From Roseovarius atlanticus (lineage in GTDB: Bacteria > Pseudomonadota > Alphaproteobacteria > Rhodobacterales > Rhodobacteraceae), in NCBI RefSeq assembly GCF_001441615.1, contig NZ_LAXJ01000007.1:62001-126000 (forward strand): a stretch of 64,000 nucleotides of DNA, in the 5' to 3' direction. A program made the position numbers and the translations under genes. Every line of letters starts with the position of its first letter. Within the stretch, counting starts at the first letter, position 1. The notes below the pieces were generated by a model. It saw nothing but the letters and a program-made list of their open reading frames with translations. It made no database searches and was not told where the DNA came from. Shown here one piece after another: positions 26,996-37,559 of the stretch.

Positions 26996-27396
26996 CAGGC
27001 GCTGACCTGCCTGACCCAGTCCGCAAGGTTGTAATAGGTCACGACCCGTGTGATCTTGTTGTTTTCCAAAGAGAAAAACGACCCGGCGGGTAACTTGTAG
27101 GTTTGCCCGTTGGCCTCCGGCAGCCCTTCGTCGGTCGCCAGATACGTGCCGTTCACCACGAACTCCGCCGCCCCCCGCGTGCCGCCTTCGGCCTCGAAAA
27201 TCACCATGTTATCAAGGTGTTCCTTGTAACATCTGTTCATATGCTCGCAGAACGCCGCAAAGGCCGCTTTGCCGGTCCGCACCTGCCCTTCGTTGACATG
27301 GTGCGCCACGTCCTCGGCCAGGCACTCCAGCATCCCGTCCACATCGCCGTCATTGAACGCCTTGAAATAAGCTTTGATCACATTTTTTGCAGTCAT
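26995..27396 (-). CDS. NTF2-like / SnoaL-like domain protein (ketosteroid-isomerase fold)
   Basis: A 133-residue single-domain protein starting at ATG 27396, which overlaps the phosphatase stop by 4 bp; the frame is open further upstream only because it runs inside the phosphatase gene. KNVIKAYFKAFNDGDVDGMLECLAEDVAHHVNEGQ is the standard start of this fold, and KITRVVTYYNLADWVRQV the end. Members bind small hydrophobic molecules or are catalytically silent. No assignment beyond the fold is possible; its position suggests constitutive co-expression with its neighbours. Confidence 0.85.
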   Translation of the reverse strand: MTAKNVIKAYFKAFNDGDVDGMLECLAEDVAHHVNEGQVRTGKAAFAAFCEHMNRCYKEHLDNMVIFEAEGGTRGAAEFVVNGTYLATDEGLPEANGQTYKLPAGSFFSLENNKITRVVTYYNLADWVRQVSA

Positions 27397-27854
27397 TTCA
27401 AATCCCTGGGGTTTCCCCACCGTGTCTTCAGATGTTCCACGATCTGATCGCGGGTCTGGCGATAGGCGTTCAGCTTCGCCTCCCGTGTCTCGCCCAGACC
27501 CGTTGGGTCCATGATCGGCCAATAGACGACGTCGAGATGAAAAACCCGTGTCAGATCAAGGGCTTTGCGCTGGCTCGCCGGGCTGAGCGCGACCACCAGG
27601 TCGAACGACGACAGGTCGTCCCCCCATTGCTCCATCTCGTCGAAACTGCGCGTGCGGTGTCGGGCCAGTTCCACGCCCATCTCGTCGCAGACGGCAATCG
27701 AAAATCCGTCGATGTCCATGTCCCCCTTTACACCCGCCGACTGGACGTAAGTGTCTGTGCCATAGAACTTTTTCATGATCCCTTCGGCCATCGGGGACCG
27801 GACGGCATTGTGGTCGCAGCAAAACAGAACGGACTGGGGAAGTTCCGCGACCAT
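27393..27854 (-). CDS. Low-molecular-weight phosphatase / arsenate-reductase-like protein
   Basis: A 153-residue protein of the LMW protein-tyrosine-phosphatase fold. The P-loop is C13-DHNAV-R19-S20, the CX5RS signature, and a general-acid aspartate is available in IMDPTG near residue 122. The start at ATG 27854 is preceded by GGGAG lying in the end of the UPF0262 gene; an upstream in-frame ATG would overlap that gene. Whether it dephosphorylates protein tyrosine or reduces arsenate cannot be decided. The UPF0262-phosphatase pairing is a conserved alphaproteobacterial arrangement. Confidence 0.87.
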   Translation of the reverse strand: MVAELPQSVLFCCDHNAVRSPMAEGIMKKFYGTDTYVQSAGVKGDMDIDGFSIAVCDEMGVELARHRTRSFDEMEQWGDDLSSFDLVVALSPASQRKALDLTRVFHLDVVYWPIMDPTGLGETREAKLNAYRQTRDQIVEHLKTRWGNPRDLK

Positions 27855-27859
27855 CCGCG

Positions 27860-28339
27860 TCAGCTCCCGAAATGCAGCACGCAAATCAGCGTGAACAGGC
27901 GCCGCGCGGTATCGTTGTCGATCTTCGCCTTGCCTTCCAGCCGCTCTTCCAGCACCCGGGCACCCTCGTTGTGGATGCCCCGGCGGGCCATGTCGATCGT
28001 CTCTATCTGGCTGGGCGGCATGTTCTTGACCGCGTCGAAATAGCTCTCGCAGATTGCCCAGTAATCCTTGACCACTTGTCTAAACGGCGACAACGAAAGG
28101 TGAAATTCCGCCGCCGGCGCGTCATCCTCGGTGCGGATGTCGAACACCAGGCGCTTTTCGCGGATCGACAGCCCGACGCGGTACGGCCCGTCCGGCGCGA
28201 CCCGGTCGTCGCGAATGGGCAGGCTGAACGAGTTCTCCTCGATCAGGTCGAACATCGCCACTTTCCGCTCCTGCTCGATTTCCGGCGTGGGCGGGGGCAA
28301 GTTGGCATCATCCAACTCGATATGACAGATACGGCTCAT
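27860..28339 (-). CDS. UPF0262 family protein
   Basis: A 159-residue protein whose FDLIEENSFSLPI, YRVGLSIREKRLVFDI and KDYWAICESYFDAVKNMPPSQIETIDMARRGIHNEG segments identify UPF0262, an alphaproteobacterial family of unknown function. It is acidic and cytoplasmic, with no signal or membrane segment. It lies between hisD (137 bp upstream) and the phosphatase (5 bp downstream), as commonly seen in the order. No biochemical role is known to me. Confidence 0.9.
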   Translation of the reverse strand: MSRICHIELDDANLPPPTPEIEQERKVAMFDLIEENSFSLPIRDDRVAPDGPYRVGLSIREKRLVFDIRTEDDAPAAEFHLSLSPFRQVVKDYWAICESYFDAVKNMPPSQIETIDMARRGIHNEGARVLEERLEGKAKIDNDTARRLFTLICVLHFGS

Positions 28340-28476
28340 GGGTCTTCTCTTCGGCAGTCTCGAACCTGCCTACCCCACCAAGCATGAACGGGCAATGCAG
28401 CCGAACGTCCTGTCATGGCGATTTTGCGACGCTGTGACCCGCGCGGCGGCCTGCAAGGCGCGCAGACCACGTCTGC

Positions 28477-29781
28477 CTAGGCGTCGTTCAACTTGTCCAA
28501 TCGCGCCCGCACGCTCAGCCCATGCGCCTCGAGGCTTTCGGACTGCGCCAGCGTTTCCGCCGCCGATCCGATCGCCTTCAACGCTCCGGGCGTCATCCGC
28601 GCCATCGTGGTTTTCTTCATGAAATCCAAAACGTTAAGGCCGCTGGAAAACCGCGCCGACCGCGCCGTGGGCAGCACGTGATTGGGCCCGCCCACATAGT
28701 CGCCTATGGCCTCGGGCGTCCACGCGCCAAGAAATATCGCCCCCGCATGGGTGATCTTTTCTGCCAGACTTTCCGCGTCGGCCACGCACAGTTCAAGGTG
28801 CTCGGGCGCGATCCGGTCCGCCAGACTGGCGGCCTCGTCCATATCCTCGACCACGATCACCGCGCCAAAGTCGCGCCAGCTTGCCCCGGCGATGGCCCGC
28901 CGTTCCAGCGTTTCAAGCCGCGCCTCTATCGCCGCCTCGACCGCGTCGGCGAACGCCGGATCGTCGGTGATCAGCAAAGCTTGCGCGCTTTCGTCGTGTT
29001 CCGCCTGGCTCAGCATGTCCAACGCGATCCAGTCCGGCTCGTTGTCGCGATCCGCGATCACCAGGATCTCCGACGGCCCTGCGATCATGTCGATGCCGAC
29101 CCGGCCGAACACCCGCCGCTTGGCCGCCGCAACATAGGCGTTGCCCGGCCCGGTGATCTTGTCGACCGACGCGATGGTTTCGGTACCATAGGCCAGCGCC
29201 GCAATCGCCTGCGCCCCGCCGACGCGATAGATCTCGTCCACCCCGGCGATCTGTGCCGCGGCCAGAACCGCAGGATTGGCCACACCGTCCGGCGTCGGCA
29301 CCACGATGGCCAGCCGCGCCACGCCCGCCACCTTGGCGGGGATCGCGTTCATCAGAACCGAAGACGGGTAAGAGGCCAGCCCGCCCGGCACGTAAAGCCC
29401 CGCCGCGCTGACCGCCGACCAGCGCCAGCCCAGAGTCGCGCCGCACTCATCCTGCCACGACGCATCCTCGGGCAGCTGACGTTCGTGATATGCCCGGATG
29501 CGCGCGGCGGCCAGTTCCAGCGCCGCCATCTCATCGCGCGGCACGTCTGCGACGAGCGCGGCCACCTCTTTGGCCGTGAACCGCAGCCTGTCCGGCGTCA
29601 GCTCCATCCTGTCGAACTTCGCCGTCAGCTCGATCAACGCAGCATCGCCCCGCGCGCGCACATCGGCGATGATGCCGGCGACCGTTTCGTCCACGTCGGG
29701 GCTGTCTTCGCGCTTAGCACTCAAGAGCGCGGTGAACCGCGCCTCGAAATCGTCGTCCTTGGTGGTCAGTCGCACCGGCAT
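28477..29781 (-). CDS. hisD: Histidinol dehydrogenase
   Basis: A 434-residue zinc enzyme oxidising L-histidinol to L-histidine in two NAD-dependent steps. The start is ATG 29781, the second of two close ATGs, eight bases after AGGAG. Conserved segments are [24 protein letters not shown] (about 235), IAGPSEILVIAD, the zinc-ligand region LDMLSQAEHDESAQ, the catalytic APEHLEL and GPNHVLPT. It is the biosynthetic enzyme of this window; a second HisD-family gene at 59223 is divergent. It sits downstream of murA and DUF2948 in a conserved block. Confidence 0.95.
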   Translation of the reverse strand: MPVRLTTKDDDFEARFTALLSAKREDSPDVDETVAGIIADVRARGDAALIELTAKFDRMELTPDRLRFTAKEVAALVADVPRDEMAALELAAARIRAYHERQLPEDASWQDECGATLGWRWSAVSAAGLYVPGGLASYPSSVLMNAIPAKVAGVARLAIVVPTPDGVANPAVLAAAQIAGVDEIYRVGGAQAIAALAYGTETIASVDKITGPGNAYVAAAKRRVFGRVGIDMIAGPSEILVIADRDNEPDWIALDMLSQAEHDESAQALLITDDPAFADAVEAAIEARLETLERRAIAGASWRDFGAVIVVEDMDEAASLADRIAPEHLELCVADAESLAEKITHAGAIFLGAWTPEAIGDYVGGPNHVLPTARSARFSSGLNVLDFMKKTTMARMTPGALKAIGSAAETLAQSESLEAHGLSVRARLDKLNDA

Positions 29782-29853
29782 GGGCATTCTCCTGTTGCCG
29801 GGCTGACTTAGACCGGCACCGGCCACGCCTCAACCCCCTTCGCCACCAAGGCC

Positions 29854-30621
29854 CTACCGCGCAAGGCTCGCCGTGTAATCGGCCAGGATGCGCAGGCCCG
29901 ACGGCGTGGTATCCGCGATCAGGCGCCGGGCGAACCCGATCGCACCCTCGCAATAAAGGCCGGGGTCCTCTTCATTCGACCACAGATAGGCTTCCATCGC
30001 CGGGGTCATCTCACCCTCCGCTTCGCGCCAGCCTTGCAGGAAAATCCGCCAATCGTTTTCCGAGGGTTTCTCGAACGTTTCGGGCGCATCCCGTCCCACC
30101 GCCATTGCCTTGAACTGCGCGGTCAGCCAGCGGCCATGCACATCTGGCTCGATCTGGCTCAGCTCGACACGGCTCAGCCCGCTCAGACCGCCCTTGGCCA
30201 CGTGTAGGCACAGCGCCGGCGCGTCGGACAAACCCTTGAGAAGCACAAGCTGCGCGCGTTGAATTTCAAGCAGGGGATCCCGACCCGCGTTGCGCACATG
30301 CTCGGCGTTTTCAGCCCGCAGCGCGGCGACGAAGGAATCGCTTTCTGCCATCAGTTCCGGGCCAAGATCGTGCCGTGCCACGTCGGTGTCCAGCGCGATC
30401 TCCTCGATCTCGTCGACATGCTCGGCATACTCGTCCGGAAAGCCGGTCTCGATCACGTCGTAGAGACCGGGCAACTGCCGCTTGCGGATATCCTCCATTA
30501 GCTTGCCGTCTTCCACCAGATCGCGGTGTGCGGCCACTCCGACGGTCAGCGACTGCATGACGAAGTAGATGAGTACGATGCCAAGCGGAACGGCGATCAT
30601 GACGACGCGGGCAACATTCAT
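29854..30621 (-). CDS. Hypothetical protein with N-terminal membrane anchor
   Basis: A 255-residue protein with one N-terminal hydrophobic helix (VVMIAVPLGIVLIYFVMQSL, residues 6-25). A polar domain of about 225 residues follows, mainly helical, with two cysteines (LCLHVAKGG and GLYCEGA). I recognise no family. The anchor followed by SLTVGVAAHRDL suggests that the body faces the periplasm. It sits between DUF2948 and hisD, about 30 bp and 72 bp from them, so it is probably in the same transcript. It is an insertion relative to the usual murA-DUF2948-hisD order. Confidence 0.72.
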   Translation of the reverse strand: MNVARVVMIAVPLGIVLIYFVMQSLTVGVAAHRDLVEDGKLMEDIRKRQLPGLYDVIETGFPDEYAEHVDEIEEIALDTDVARHDLGPELMAESDSFVAALRAENAEHVRNAGRDPLLEIQRAQLVLLKGLSDAPALCLHVAKGGLSGLSRVELSQIEPDVHGRWLTAQFKAMAVGRDAPETFEKPSENDWRIFLQGWREAEGEMTPAMEAYLWSNEEDPGLYCEGAIGFARRLIADTTPSGLRILADYTASLAR

Positions 30622-30652
30622 GCCAGTCGGTCCCGTTTTCGTTTTCGCCGGG

Positions 30653-31129
30653 TCATGTGTCGTGGTCCGGCGCCTTGCCCGACGGTGCGCGATAGGGGCG
30701 CGTGACGTCGCGCAGCGTGACTTCCAGCGCCTCGATCCGTGCCCGCAAGGCCCCGTCTCCGGCCAGCGTCAGCGTCACATAGCCCGATACATCCTCGGAG
30801 GTGTCGGGCTCGAACCCGACCGAAAGCACCGACAGGATCACATCGCGGTCGTCGCGGTCCAGCCCCTGGCTGGACACGCCCTCGACGTTGTCGATCACCA
30901 GAAGCGACCGTACCCGCTCGGCCCCGTGCCGCGCCCGCGCGCCGTCTTCCCAGCGAAACCGGTTGATCAACAGCGCCAGCCGACGCTCGGCCGGGCGCCA
31001 GGCCATGTCCTGCAAGGTAAAGACCGCGTCCTGCACCAGGCTCGACACCACGTCGAGATCCTCGGCATCGAAGGCCCCCAGGTTCAGCGGCGCCTCGCGC
31101 CCGTCCTCGAAACGCGCGTCTTCGGTCAT
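30653..31129 (-). CDS. DUF2948 family protein
   Basis: A 158-residue protein with the DUF2948 pattern: [23 protein letters not shown] (about 15-37), [15 protein letters not shown], and LGFEP-like SVGFEPD, ending in [24 protein letters not shown]. The family is confined mostly to alphaproteobacteria and lies next to murA, as here, where its start overlaps the murA stop by 4 bp. Its function is unknown. It is cytoplasmic by lack of signals. Confidence 0.88.
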   Translation of the reverse strand: MTEDARFEDGREAPLNLGAFDAEDLDVVSSLVQDAVFTLQDMAWRPAERRLALLINRFRWEDGARARHGAERVRSLLVIDNVEGVSSQGLDRDDRDVILSVLSVGFEPDTSEDVSGYVTLTLAGDGALRARIEALEVTLRDVTRPYRAPSGKAPDHDT

Positions 31130-32394
31130 TCGCCCTGCACCCGCTCTATCCGTGCGCCGACATTGCCCAGCTTTTCCTCGACCCGTTCATAGCCGCGGTC
31201 CAAGTGATAAACACGGTTGACCAGGGTCTCGCCCTCGGCGGCCAGCCCCGCGAGGATCAGCGAGACGCTGGCCCGCAGATCGGTGGCCATGACCGGCGCG
31301 CCTTTCAGTCGCTCGACGCCGGTGACGGTGGCTGTGCCGCCATGAACGTCGATCTTCGCGCCCATCCGCATCAGTTCGGGCGCGTGCATGAACCTGTTCT
31401 CGAAAATCTTTTCTTCCAGAACACTGGTGCCCTCGGCGGTGCACATCAGCGCCATCATCTGCGCCTGCAAGTCGGTTGGAAAGCCCGGAAACGGCTCGGT
31501 CACCACGTCGACGGCGCGAACACGGCCATTCTTGCGCGCGACCTTCAGACCCGCCTCTGTCTCTTCGACGGACACGCCGGCGGCGTCCAGCCTTTCGCAG
31601 AATGCCTCGACCAGGTCGATCCGACCGCCAAGGCATTCCACCTCGCCGCCGCAGATCGCCGGGGCCAGCATGAACGTGCCCAACTCGATCCGGTCAGTCA
31701 CCACCGGATGGGTCGCGCCGTGCAGGCGATCAACCCCCTGGATGGTGATCTCGCTCGTTCCTTCGCCTTCGATCTGAGCGCCCATCTTGCGCAGGCATTG
31801 CGCCAGGTCGACGATCTCGGGCTCGCGCGCGGCATTCTTCAGAACCGTGGTACCCTTGGCCAGCGTGGCGGCCATAAGCGCATTCTCGGTGGCGCCGACC
31901 GACACGAGAGGAAACTCCACCACACCGCCTTTCAGGCCACCGGGGGCCTTTGCGTGCACATACCCTTCCTTCAGTTCCAGCTCTGCGCCCATCGCCTCAA
32001 GCGCCTTGAGGTGCAGGTCAACCGGCCGCGCCCCGATGGCACACCCGCCGGGCAGCGACACCACCGCGTGGCCGTCCCGCGCGAGCATCGGCCCCAGCAC
32101 AAGGATCGAGGCCCGCATCTTGCGCACGATGTCGTAGTCGGCCACGTGGCTGTCGAGGTCATGGCTCGACATCGCCAGAACCTGTCCGTCCTGAAGCGTC
32201 GTCACCTCCGCGCCCAATGATTGCAGCAGTGCGGTCATCGTCTTGATATCCGACAGGCGCGGCGCGTTGGTCAGAGTCAGGGGCTCCTCGCTCAGAAGCG
32301 TGGCCGGCATCAGCGTCAGGCACGCGTTCTTGGCCCCGGCAATCGGGATTTGTCCGTCAAGCGGGCCGTTGCCCGTCACGAGTATCGAGTCCAT
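31126..32394 (-). CDS. murA: UDP-N-acetylglucosamine 1-carboxyvinyltransferase
   Basis: A 422-residue enzyme for the first committed step of peptidoglycan synthesis, adding enolpyruvate from PEP to UDP-GlcNAc. The fosfomycin-target cysteine is present: C118 in [16 protein letters not shown]. Other conserved parts are [15 protein letters not shown] (20-34), [12 protein letters not shown] and [15 protein letters not shown]. The start is ATG 32394; an in-frame extension upstream overlaps a small gene in another frame that ends at 32400. The stop overlaps DUF2948 by 4 bp. Confidence 0.96.
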   Translation of the reverse strand: MDSILVTGNGPLDGQIPIAGAKNACLTLMPATLLSEEPLTLTNAPRLSDIKTMTALLQSLGAEVTTLQDGQVLAMSSHDLDSHVADYDIVRKMRASILVLGPMLARDGHAVVSLPGGCAIGARPVDLHLKALEAMGAELELKEGYVHAKAPGGLKGGVVEFPLVSVGATENALMAATLAKGTTVLKNAAREPEIVDLAQCLRKMGAQIEGEGTSEITIQGVDRLHGATHPVVTDRIELGTFMLAPAICGGEVECLGGRIDLVEAFCERLDAAGVSVEETEAGLKVARKNGRVRAVDVVTEPFPGFPTDLQAQMMALMCTAEGTSVLEEKIFENRFMHAPELMRMGAKIDVHGGTATVTGVERLKGAPVMATDLRASVSLILAGLAAEGETLVNRVYHLDRGYERVEEKLGNVGARIERVQGE

Positions 32395-32399
32395 GCGCC

Positions 32400-32570
32400 T
32401 TATCCGCCCTTGTTCTTGTCCTGGCCTGCCTCTTGCCCCTCCTGTCCCGATGCCTTGCCGCGTGCCTGGGCCTTGCGGCGGGCCAGGTTCGCCTTCAACG
32501 CCGCTTTCAGCCGATCCTCGCGGCTTTGCTGGGGTTTGGCGCCTGATTTGGGCGGGGGGTTCGTGCTCAT
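32400..32570 (-). CDS. Small basic protein upstream of murA
   Basis: A 56-residue frame from ATG 32570 to TAA, 5 bp before the murA start. It begins [20 protein letters not shown], then [20 protein letters not shown] and a polar tail; it is rich in Lys, Arg and Ala. A purine-rich AGGCGG lies just upstream. The central helix of the form RLxAALxxNLxRRKxQAR recurs, as I remember it, before murA in other Rhodobacteraceae, which supports a real gene. Function unknown; the basic helix could bind RNA or anionic lipid. Confidence 0.7.
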   Translation of the reverse strand: MSTNPPPKSGAKPQQSREDRLKAALKANLARRKAQARGKASGQEGQEAGQDKNKGG

Positions 32571-32659
32571 GCCGCCTGTCTACAGCAGTCGCCAAAAAGC
32601 GTCCAGATTACGCTTGCACGAATGCACGGAACGGTCTAATCACCCCGCCACGAACCGGC

Positions 32660-32734
32660 GCTGCTGTAGCTCAGTGGTAGAGCGCACCCTTGGTAAGGGT
32701 GAGGTCGGGAGTTCAATCCTCCCCAGCAGCACCA
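32660..32734 (+). tRNA. tRNA-Thr (anticodon GGT)
   Basis: A complete 75-base cloverleaf including an encoded CCA end. The acceptor stem is GCTGCTG / CAGCAGC, the D-stem GCTC / GAGC, the anticodon arm CACCC-TTGGTAA-GGGTG with anticodon GGT, and the T-arm GGGAG-TTCAATC-CTCCC. It reads the threonine codons ACC and ACT. It is immediately followed by a small hairpin, ATCACC-GAAA-GGTGAT (32736-32751). Confidence 0.97.
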
Positions 32735-34050
<1,316 letters not shown>

Positions 34051-34135
34051 CGCGCCCGCCCTTTGAGGTTGCGGCGCGCGGTGGTATCTGTGGTGGTAGG
34101 ACACCGTCAAGGCCATTTGCAATCCGGGGACGCCA

Positions 34136-35077
34136 TTGGCCCGAGAAAGAGGACAAAGCAGCGACTACACCGCCCCCCTGAAGCGTCTGCTTCTGGGGCT
34201 CTTGGTGCTGTGCCTTGTTGGCCTTTTTCTTCTGTGGCGCATTGACAGCCCCCGTGTGGAACGCTTTCGCGCGCAGGTAATCGACCGTGTCGTCCCCAGC
34301 TTCGACTGGGCGATGGCGCCGGTGACCGGTACGGTCAACATCCTGCGTGATTTCCAAAGCTACCAGCGGATTTACCAGCAAAATCAGGAATTGCGCCGCG
34401 AATTGCAGCAGATGAAGGCCTGGAAAGAGGCCGCCCTTCAGCTGGAACAGGAAAACGCGCGCCTGCTCGACCTCAATAACGTACAGCTCGACCCCCGCCT
34501 GACCTTCGTCACCGGCGTGGTTCTGGCCGACAGCGGCTCGCCCTTCCGTCAATCGGTACTGATCAACGTGGGCGCCCGCGACGGCATCGTGGATGGCTGG
34601 GCGGCGATGGACGGGCTGGGGCTGGTGGGCCGCATTTCGGGCGTGGGCGACAACACCGCGCGGGTGATCCTGCTGACCGACACCTCCAGCCGCATCCCCG
34701 TCACGATCCAGCCGTCGGGCCAGCAGGCCCTGCTGATCGGCGACAATACCGCCGCACCGCCCATCGACTTTATCGAAGACGCCGACAAGGTACGCCCGGG
34801 CGACCGCGTCCTGACCTCGGGCGATGGCGAGGTCTTTCCGGCGGGGCTGCTTGTCGGGCAGATGGCCGAGGATCCGGGCGGGCGGATGCGTGTCCGGCTG
34901 GCCGCCGATTACGAGCGGCTGGAATTCCTGCGCGTGCTGCGCAACTACGGGCACGAGCGCGTGCTGGATCCCGGCAGCCTGATCCAGCCCTCCGTCCCGG
35001 TCGTGCAGGGAGCCGACCCCGACCCCGAGCCGCAACTGCCCGCCGAAGCGCAGACCAGCGAGGCCACCGATGGGTGA
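34136..35077 (+). CDS. mreC: Rod shape-determining protein MreC
   Basis: A 313-residue bitopic protein starting at TTG 34136, with GGGGA about six bases upstream. It has a transmembrane helix at about 18-36, a periplasmic coiled coil (about 65-105, QQNQELRRELQQMKAWKEAALQLEQENARLLDL) and the two beta-barrel subdomains. GSPFRQSVLINVGARDGIVDGWAAMDGLGLVGRIS is the diagnostic segment. A Pro/Glu-rich tail follows residue 285. Its end overlaps mreD by 8 bp. It links MreB to the PBP2/RodA synthase. Confidence 0.96.
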   Translation: MARERGQSSDYTAPLKRLLLGLLVLCLVGLFLLWRIDSPRVERFRAQVIDRVVPSFDWAMAPVTGTVNILRDFQSYQRIYQQNQELRRELQQMKAWKEAALQLEQENARLLDLNNVQLDPRLTFVTGVVLADSGSPFRQSVLINVGARDGIVDGWAAMDGLGLVGRISGVGDNTARVILLTDTSSRIPVTIQPSGQQALLIGDNTAAPPIDFIEDADKVRPGDRVLTSGDGEVFPAGLLVGQMAEDPGGRMRVRLAADYERLEFLRVLRNYGHERVLDPGSLIQPSVPVVQGADPDPEPQLPAEAQTSEATDG

Positions 35078-35609
35078 CAATGCCGCCTTGCAGATGTGGA
35101 CGATGCGCGTGCTCTATCTCGGGCTCGCGCTGTTCGTGATGTTCTTCAGCCTGCTGCCGCTGCAAACCCTGCCCCAAGGCTGGGCCGGGCCGGACCTGAT
35201 CGTCGCGCTGACCTTTGCGTGGATCCTGCGCCGCCCGGAATACGTGCCGCCCCTTCTGGTGGCGGGCGTGATGCTGTTGGGCGACCTGATGTTCCATCGT
35301 CCGCCCGGCCTCTGGGCGGCACTGGTGCTTGTTGCGGCGGAGGCTCTGCGCGCGCGCCACATCGGCCTGCGCGACCTGACCTTTGCCGTGGAATGGGTCT
35401 CTGTCGCCACGACGCTGGTGGTCATAACCCTGGCGTACCGTACCATCCTTGCCGTTTTGATTGTCGATCAAGCACCACTTGGCCTCAGTTTCATCCAGCT
35501 TTTGATGACGATGATGTGTTATCCTCTGGTCGTGCTGGTCTCGCAATCTGTGTTGGGGGTGCGTAAACTGGCCCCTGGTGACATCGACGCACTCGGAGGC
35601 CGTACATGA
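35070..35609 (+). CDS. mreD: Rod shape-determining protein MreD
   Basis: A 179-residue integral membrane protein of the elongasome with five or six hydrophobic segments. Typical features are the PDLIVALTFAWILRRPEYVPPLLVAGVMLLGDLMFHRPPGLWAAL region and a hydrophobic C-terminal half. It starts inside the end of mreC and its stop overlaps mrdA by 4 bp (ATGA), so the proteins are made in a coupled way. Sequence conservation in MreD is low, but the position makes the identity secure. Confidence 0.93.
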   Translation: MGDNAALQMWTMRVLYLGLALFVMFFSLLPLQTLPQGWAGPDLIVALTFAWILRRPEYVPPLLVAGVMLLGDLMFHRPPGLWAALVLVAAEALRARHIGLRDLTFAVEWVSVATTLVVITLAYRTILAVLIVDQAPLGLSFIQLLMTMMCYPLVVLVSQSVLGVRKLAPGDIDALGGRT

Positions 35610-37549
35610 AGCGCCCCACCCGCGACAATACCGAAAGCCAGCGCCGGATCACCCGGCGCGGTCTGGTGCTGGGCGGTGGCATGGCGGGGTTCGTCGGCCT
35701 GTTGGGTCTGCGGATGCGCTACCTTCAGGTCGATCAAGCCGACCAGTTCCGCCTGCTTGCGGACGAGAACCGCATCAACATTCACCTGATCCCGCCGGCC
35801 CGGGGCCGCATCTTCGACCGCGAAGGGCGCGTGATCGCCGAGAACATCCCGTCCTACCGGATCAACATCATCCGCGAACAGGCCGGCGACCTTGAAGACC
35901 TGATCGCGCGCCTGTCCAAGCTCGTGCGGCTGAACCCCGAGGAACTGGAAAAGGCCCGCGAGGATCTGGCCAAGCTGCGCGGTGATACGCCGGTGACGGT
36001 GGCCGACCGCGTCAGCTGGGAGGATATCAGCCGGGTCGCCGTCAACGCCCCCGCCCTGCCCGGCGTCACGCCAGAGGTGGGCCTGTCGCGGCACTATCCC
36101 ATGGGCGCGGATTATTCGCACGTTGTGGGCTATGTCGGCCCCGTCAGCGACCGCGACCTGGAACGTATCGACGCGCCCGACGCGCTGCTTCTGATCCCGC
36201 GTTTCCAGATCGGCAAGATCGGGCTGGAACGCCGGCGCGAAGACACGCTGCGCGGCAAGGCCGGCACCAAGCGGGTCGAGGTCAACGCCGCGGGCCGCGT
36301 CATGCGCGAACTGGACCGGGTCGAGGGCGAGGCTGGCGCGGACATCCAGCTGACGCTGGACAACGCGCTGCAATCCTATGTGACCGCCCGGCTGGACGGT
36401 GAAAGCGCGGCGGCGGTGGTGATGGATTGCGAAACCGGCGACCTTCTGGCCTGCGCTTCGACACCGGGCTACGATCCCAACCTTTTCGTGCGCGGCATTT
36501 CCCAGGCGGATTACTCCGCGCTTCTGGACAACAAGTATCGCCCGCTTCCGAACAAGACAGTACAGGGTGTCTATCCTCCCGGCTCGACCTTCAAGATGGT
36601 CACGGCGCTTGCGGCACTCGAGGACGGACAGGTCGATCCCAACGAAACCGTCTATTGCCCCGGCTTCCTGAAGGTCTCGAACCGCCGCTTCCACTGCTGG
36701 AAACGCGCCGGTCACGGCAATGTCGACCTGCACCGCTCGCTGCGCGAAAGCTGCGACGTCTACTACTACGACCTCGCCCTGCGCGTGGGCATCGACAAGA
36801 TGGCCGAAATGGCGCGCAAACTCGGGTTGGGCGTGGAACACGATCTGCCGATGACCTCCGTGGCCGAAGGCCTGATCCCGAACAAGCTGTGGAAGGCGAC
36901 GTCGCGCGGCGAGGATTGGCGCATCGGCGACACCGCGAACGCCGCCATCGGCCAAGGCTACGTGCTCAGCTCGCCCTTGCAACTTGCGGTCATGACGGCG
37001 CGGCTGGCCACCGGCCGCTCGGTGTCGCCGCGTCTGGTGCGCTCGGTCGACGGGGTCGAGGAGCCGCCCAAGCCCACTGAGTCCCTCGGTCTGAACGAGA
37101 ATATCCTGCGCGAGATCCGCAGCGCGATGTATGCCGTGTCCAACAACCGGCGCGGCACAGCCTATGGCAGCCGCATCATCGAAGACGCGTTCCGCATGGC
37201 CGGCAAGACCGGCACCAGCCAAGTGCGCAACATCACCGCCGCCGAACGCGCCCGCGGCGTTTTCCGTAACGAGGATCTGCCCTGGGAACGCCGCGACCAC
37301 GCGCTCTATGTCAACTTCGCGCCGTTTGAGGCGCCCAAGGTCGCCGTCGCGGTGATTGTCGAACATGGCGGCGGCGGTTCCACCGCGGCGGCACCCATTG
37401 CCCGCGACATCACGCTGCAAGCGCTCTATGGCGAGGACCCCCCGCTAGACGCATATCCATCCAAGGACCGCGACCGCATCAAGACGCAGCAGGAACAGCT
37501 GCGCTCGCGCCTCGACCGCCGCGACAATGATAACAGCGACCGGGCATAA
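35606..37549 (+). CDS. mrdA: Penicillin-binding protein 2 (elongation transpeptidase)
   Basis: A 647-residue class B PBP with one N-terminal membrane helix (about 20-38), a dimerisation/pedestal domain from LIPPARGRIFDREGRVIAEN, and a transpeptidase domain. The active-site serine is S327 in the SxxK motif STFK, SCD (about 375-377) takes the SxN position, and the KTG motif is in GKTGTSQ near 534. It cross-links peptidoglycan during side-wall growth with RodA, whose gene is next. Its C-terminus overlaps a possible earlier rodA start. Confidence 0.97.
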   Translation: MKRPTRDNTESQRRITRRGLVLGGGMAGFVGLLGLRMRYLQVDQADQFRLLADENRINIHLIPPARGRIFDREGRVIAENIPSYRINIIREQAGDLEDLIARLSKLVRLNPEELEKAREDLAKLRGDTPVTVADRVSWEDISRVAVNAPALPGVTPEVGLSRHYPMGADYSHVVGYVGPVSDRDLERIDAPDALLLIPRFQIGKIGLERRREDTLRGKAGTKRVEVNAAGRVMRELDRVEGEAGADIQLTLDNALQSYVTARLDGESAAAVVMDCETGDLLACASTPGYDPNLFVRGISQADYSALLDNKYRPLPNKTVQGVYPPGSTFKMVTALAALEDGQVDPNETVYCPGFLKVSNRRFHCWKRAGHGNVDLHRSLRESCDVYYYDLALRVGIDKMAEMARKLGLGVEHDLPMTSVAEGLIPNKLWKATSRGEDWRIGDTANAAIGQGYVLSSPLQLAVMTARLATGRSVSPRLVRSVDGVEEPPKPTESLGLNENILREIRSAMYAVSNNRRGTAYGSRIIEDAFRMAGKTGTSQVRNITAAERARGVFRNEDLPWERRDHALYVNFAPFEAPKVAVAVIVEHGGGGSTAAAPIARDITLQALYGEDPPLDAYPSKDRDRIKTQQEQLRSRLDRRDNDNSDRA

Positions 37550-37559
37550 GGCGCGCGGC

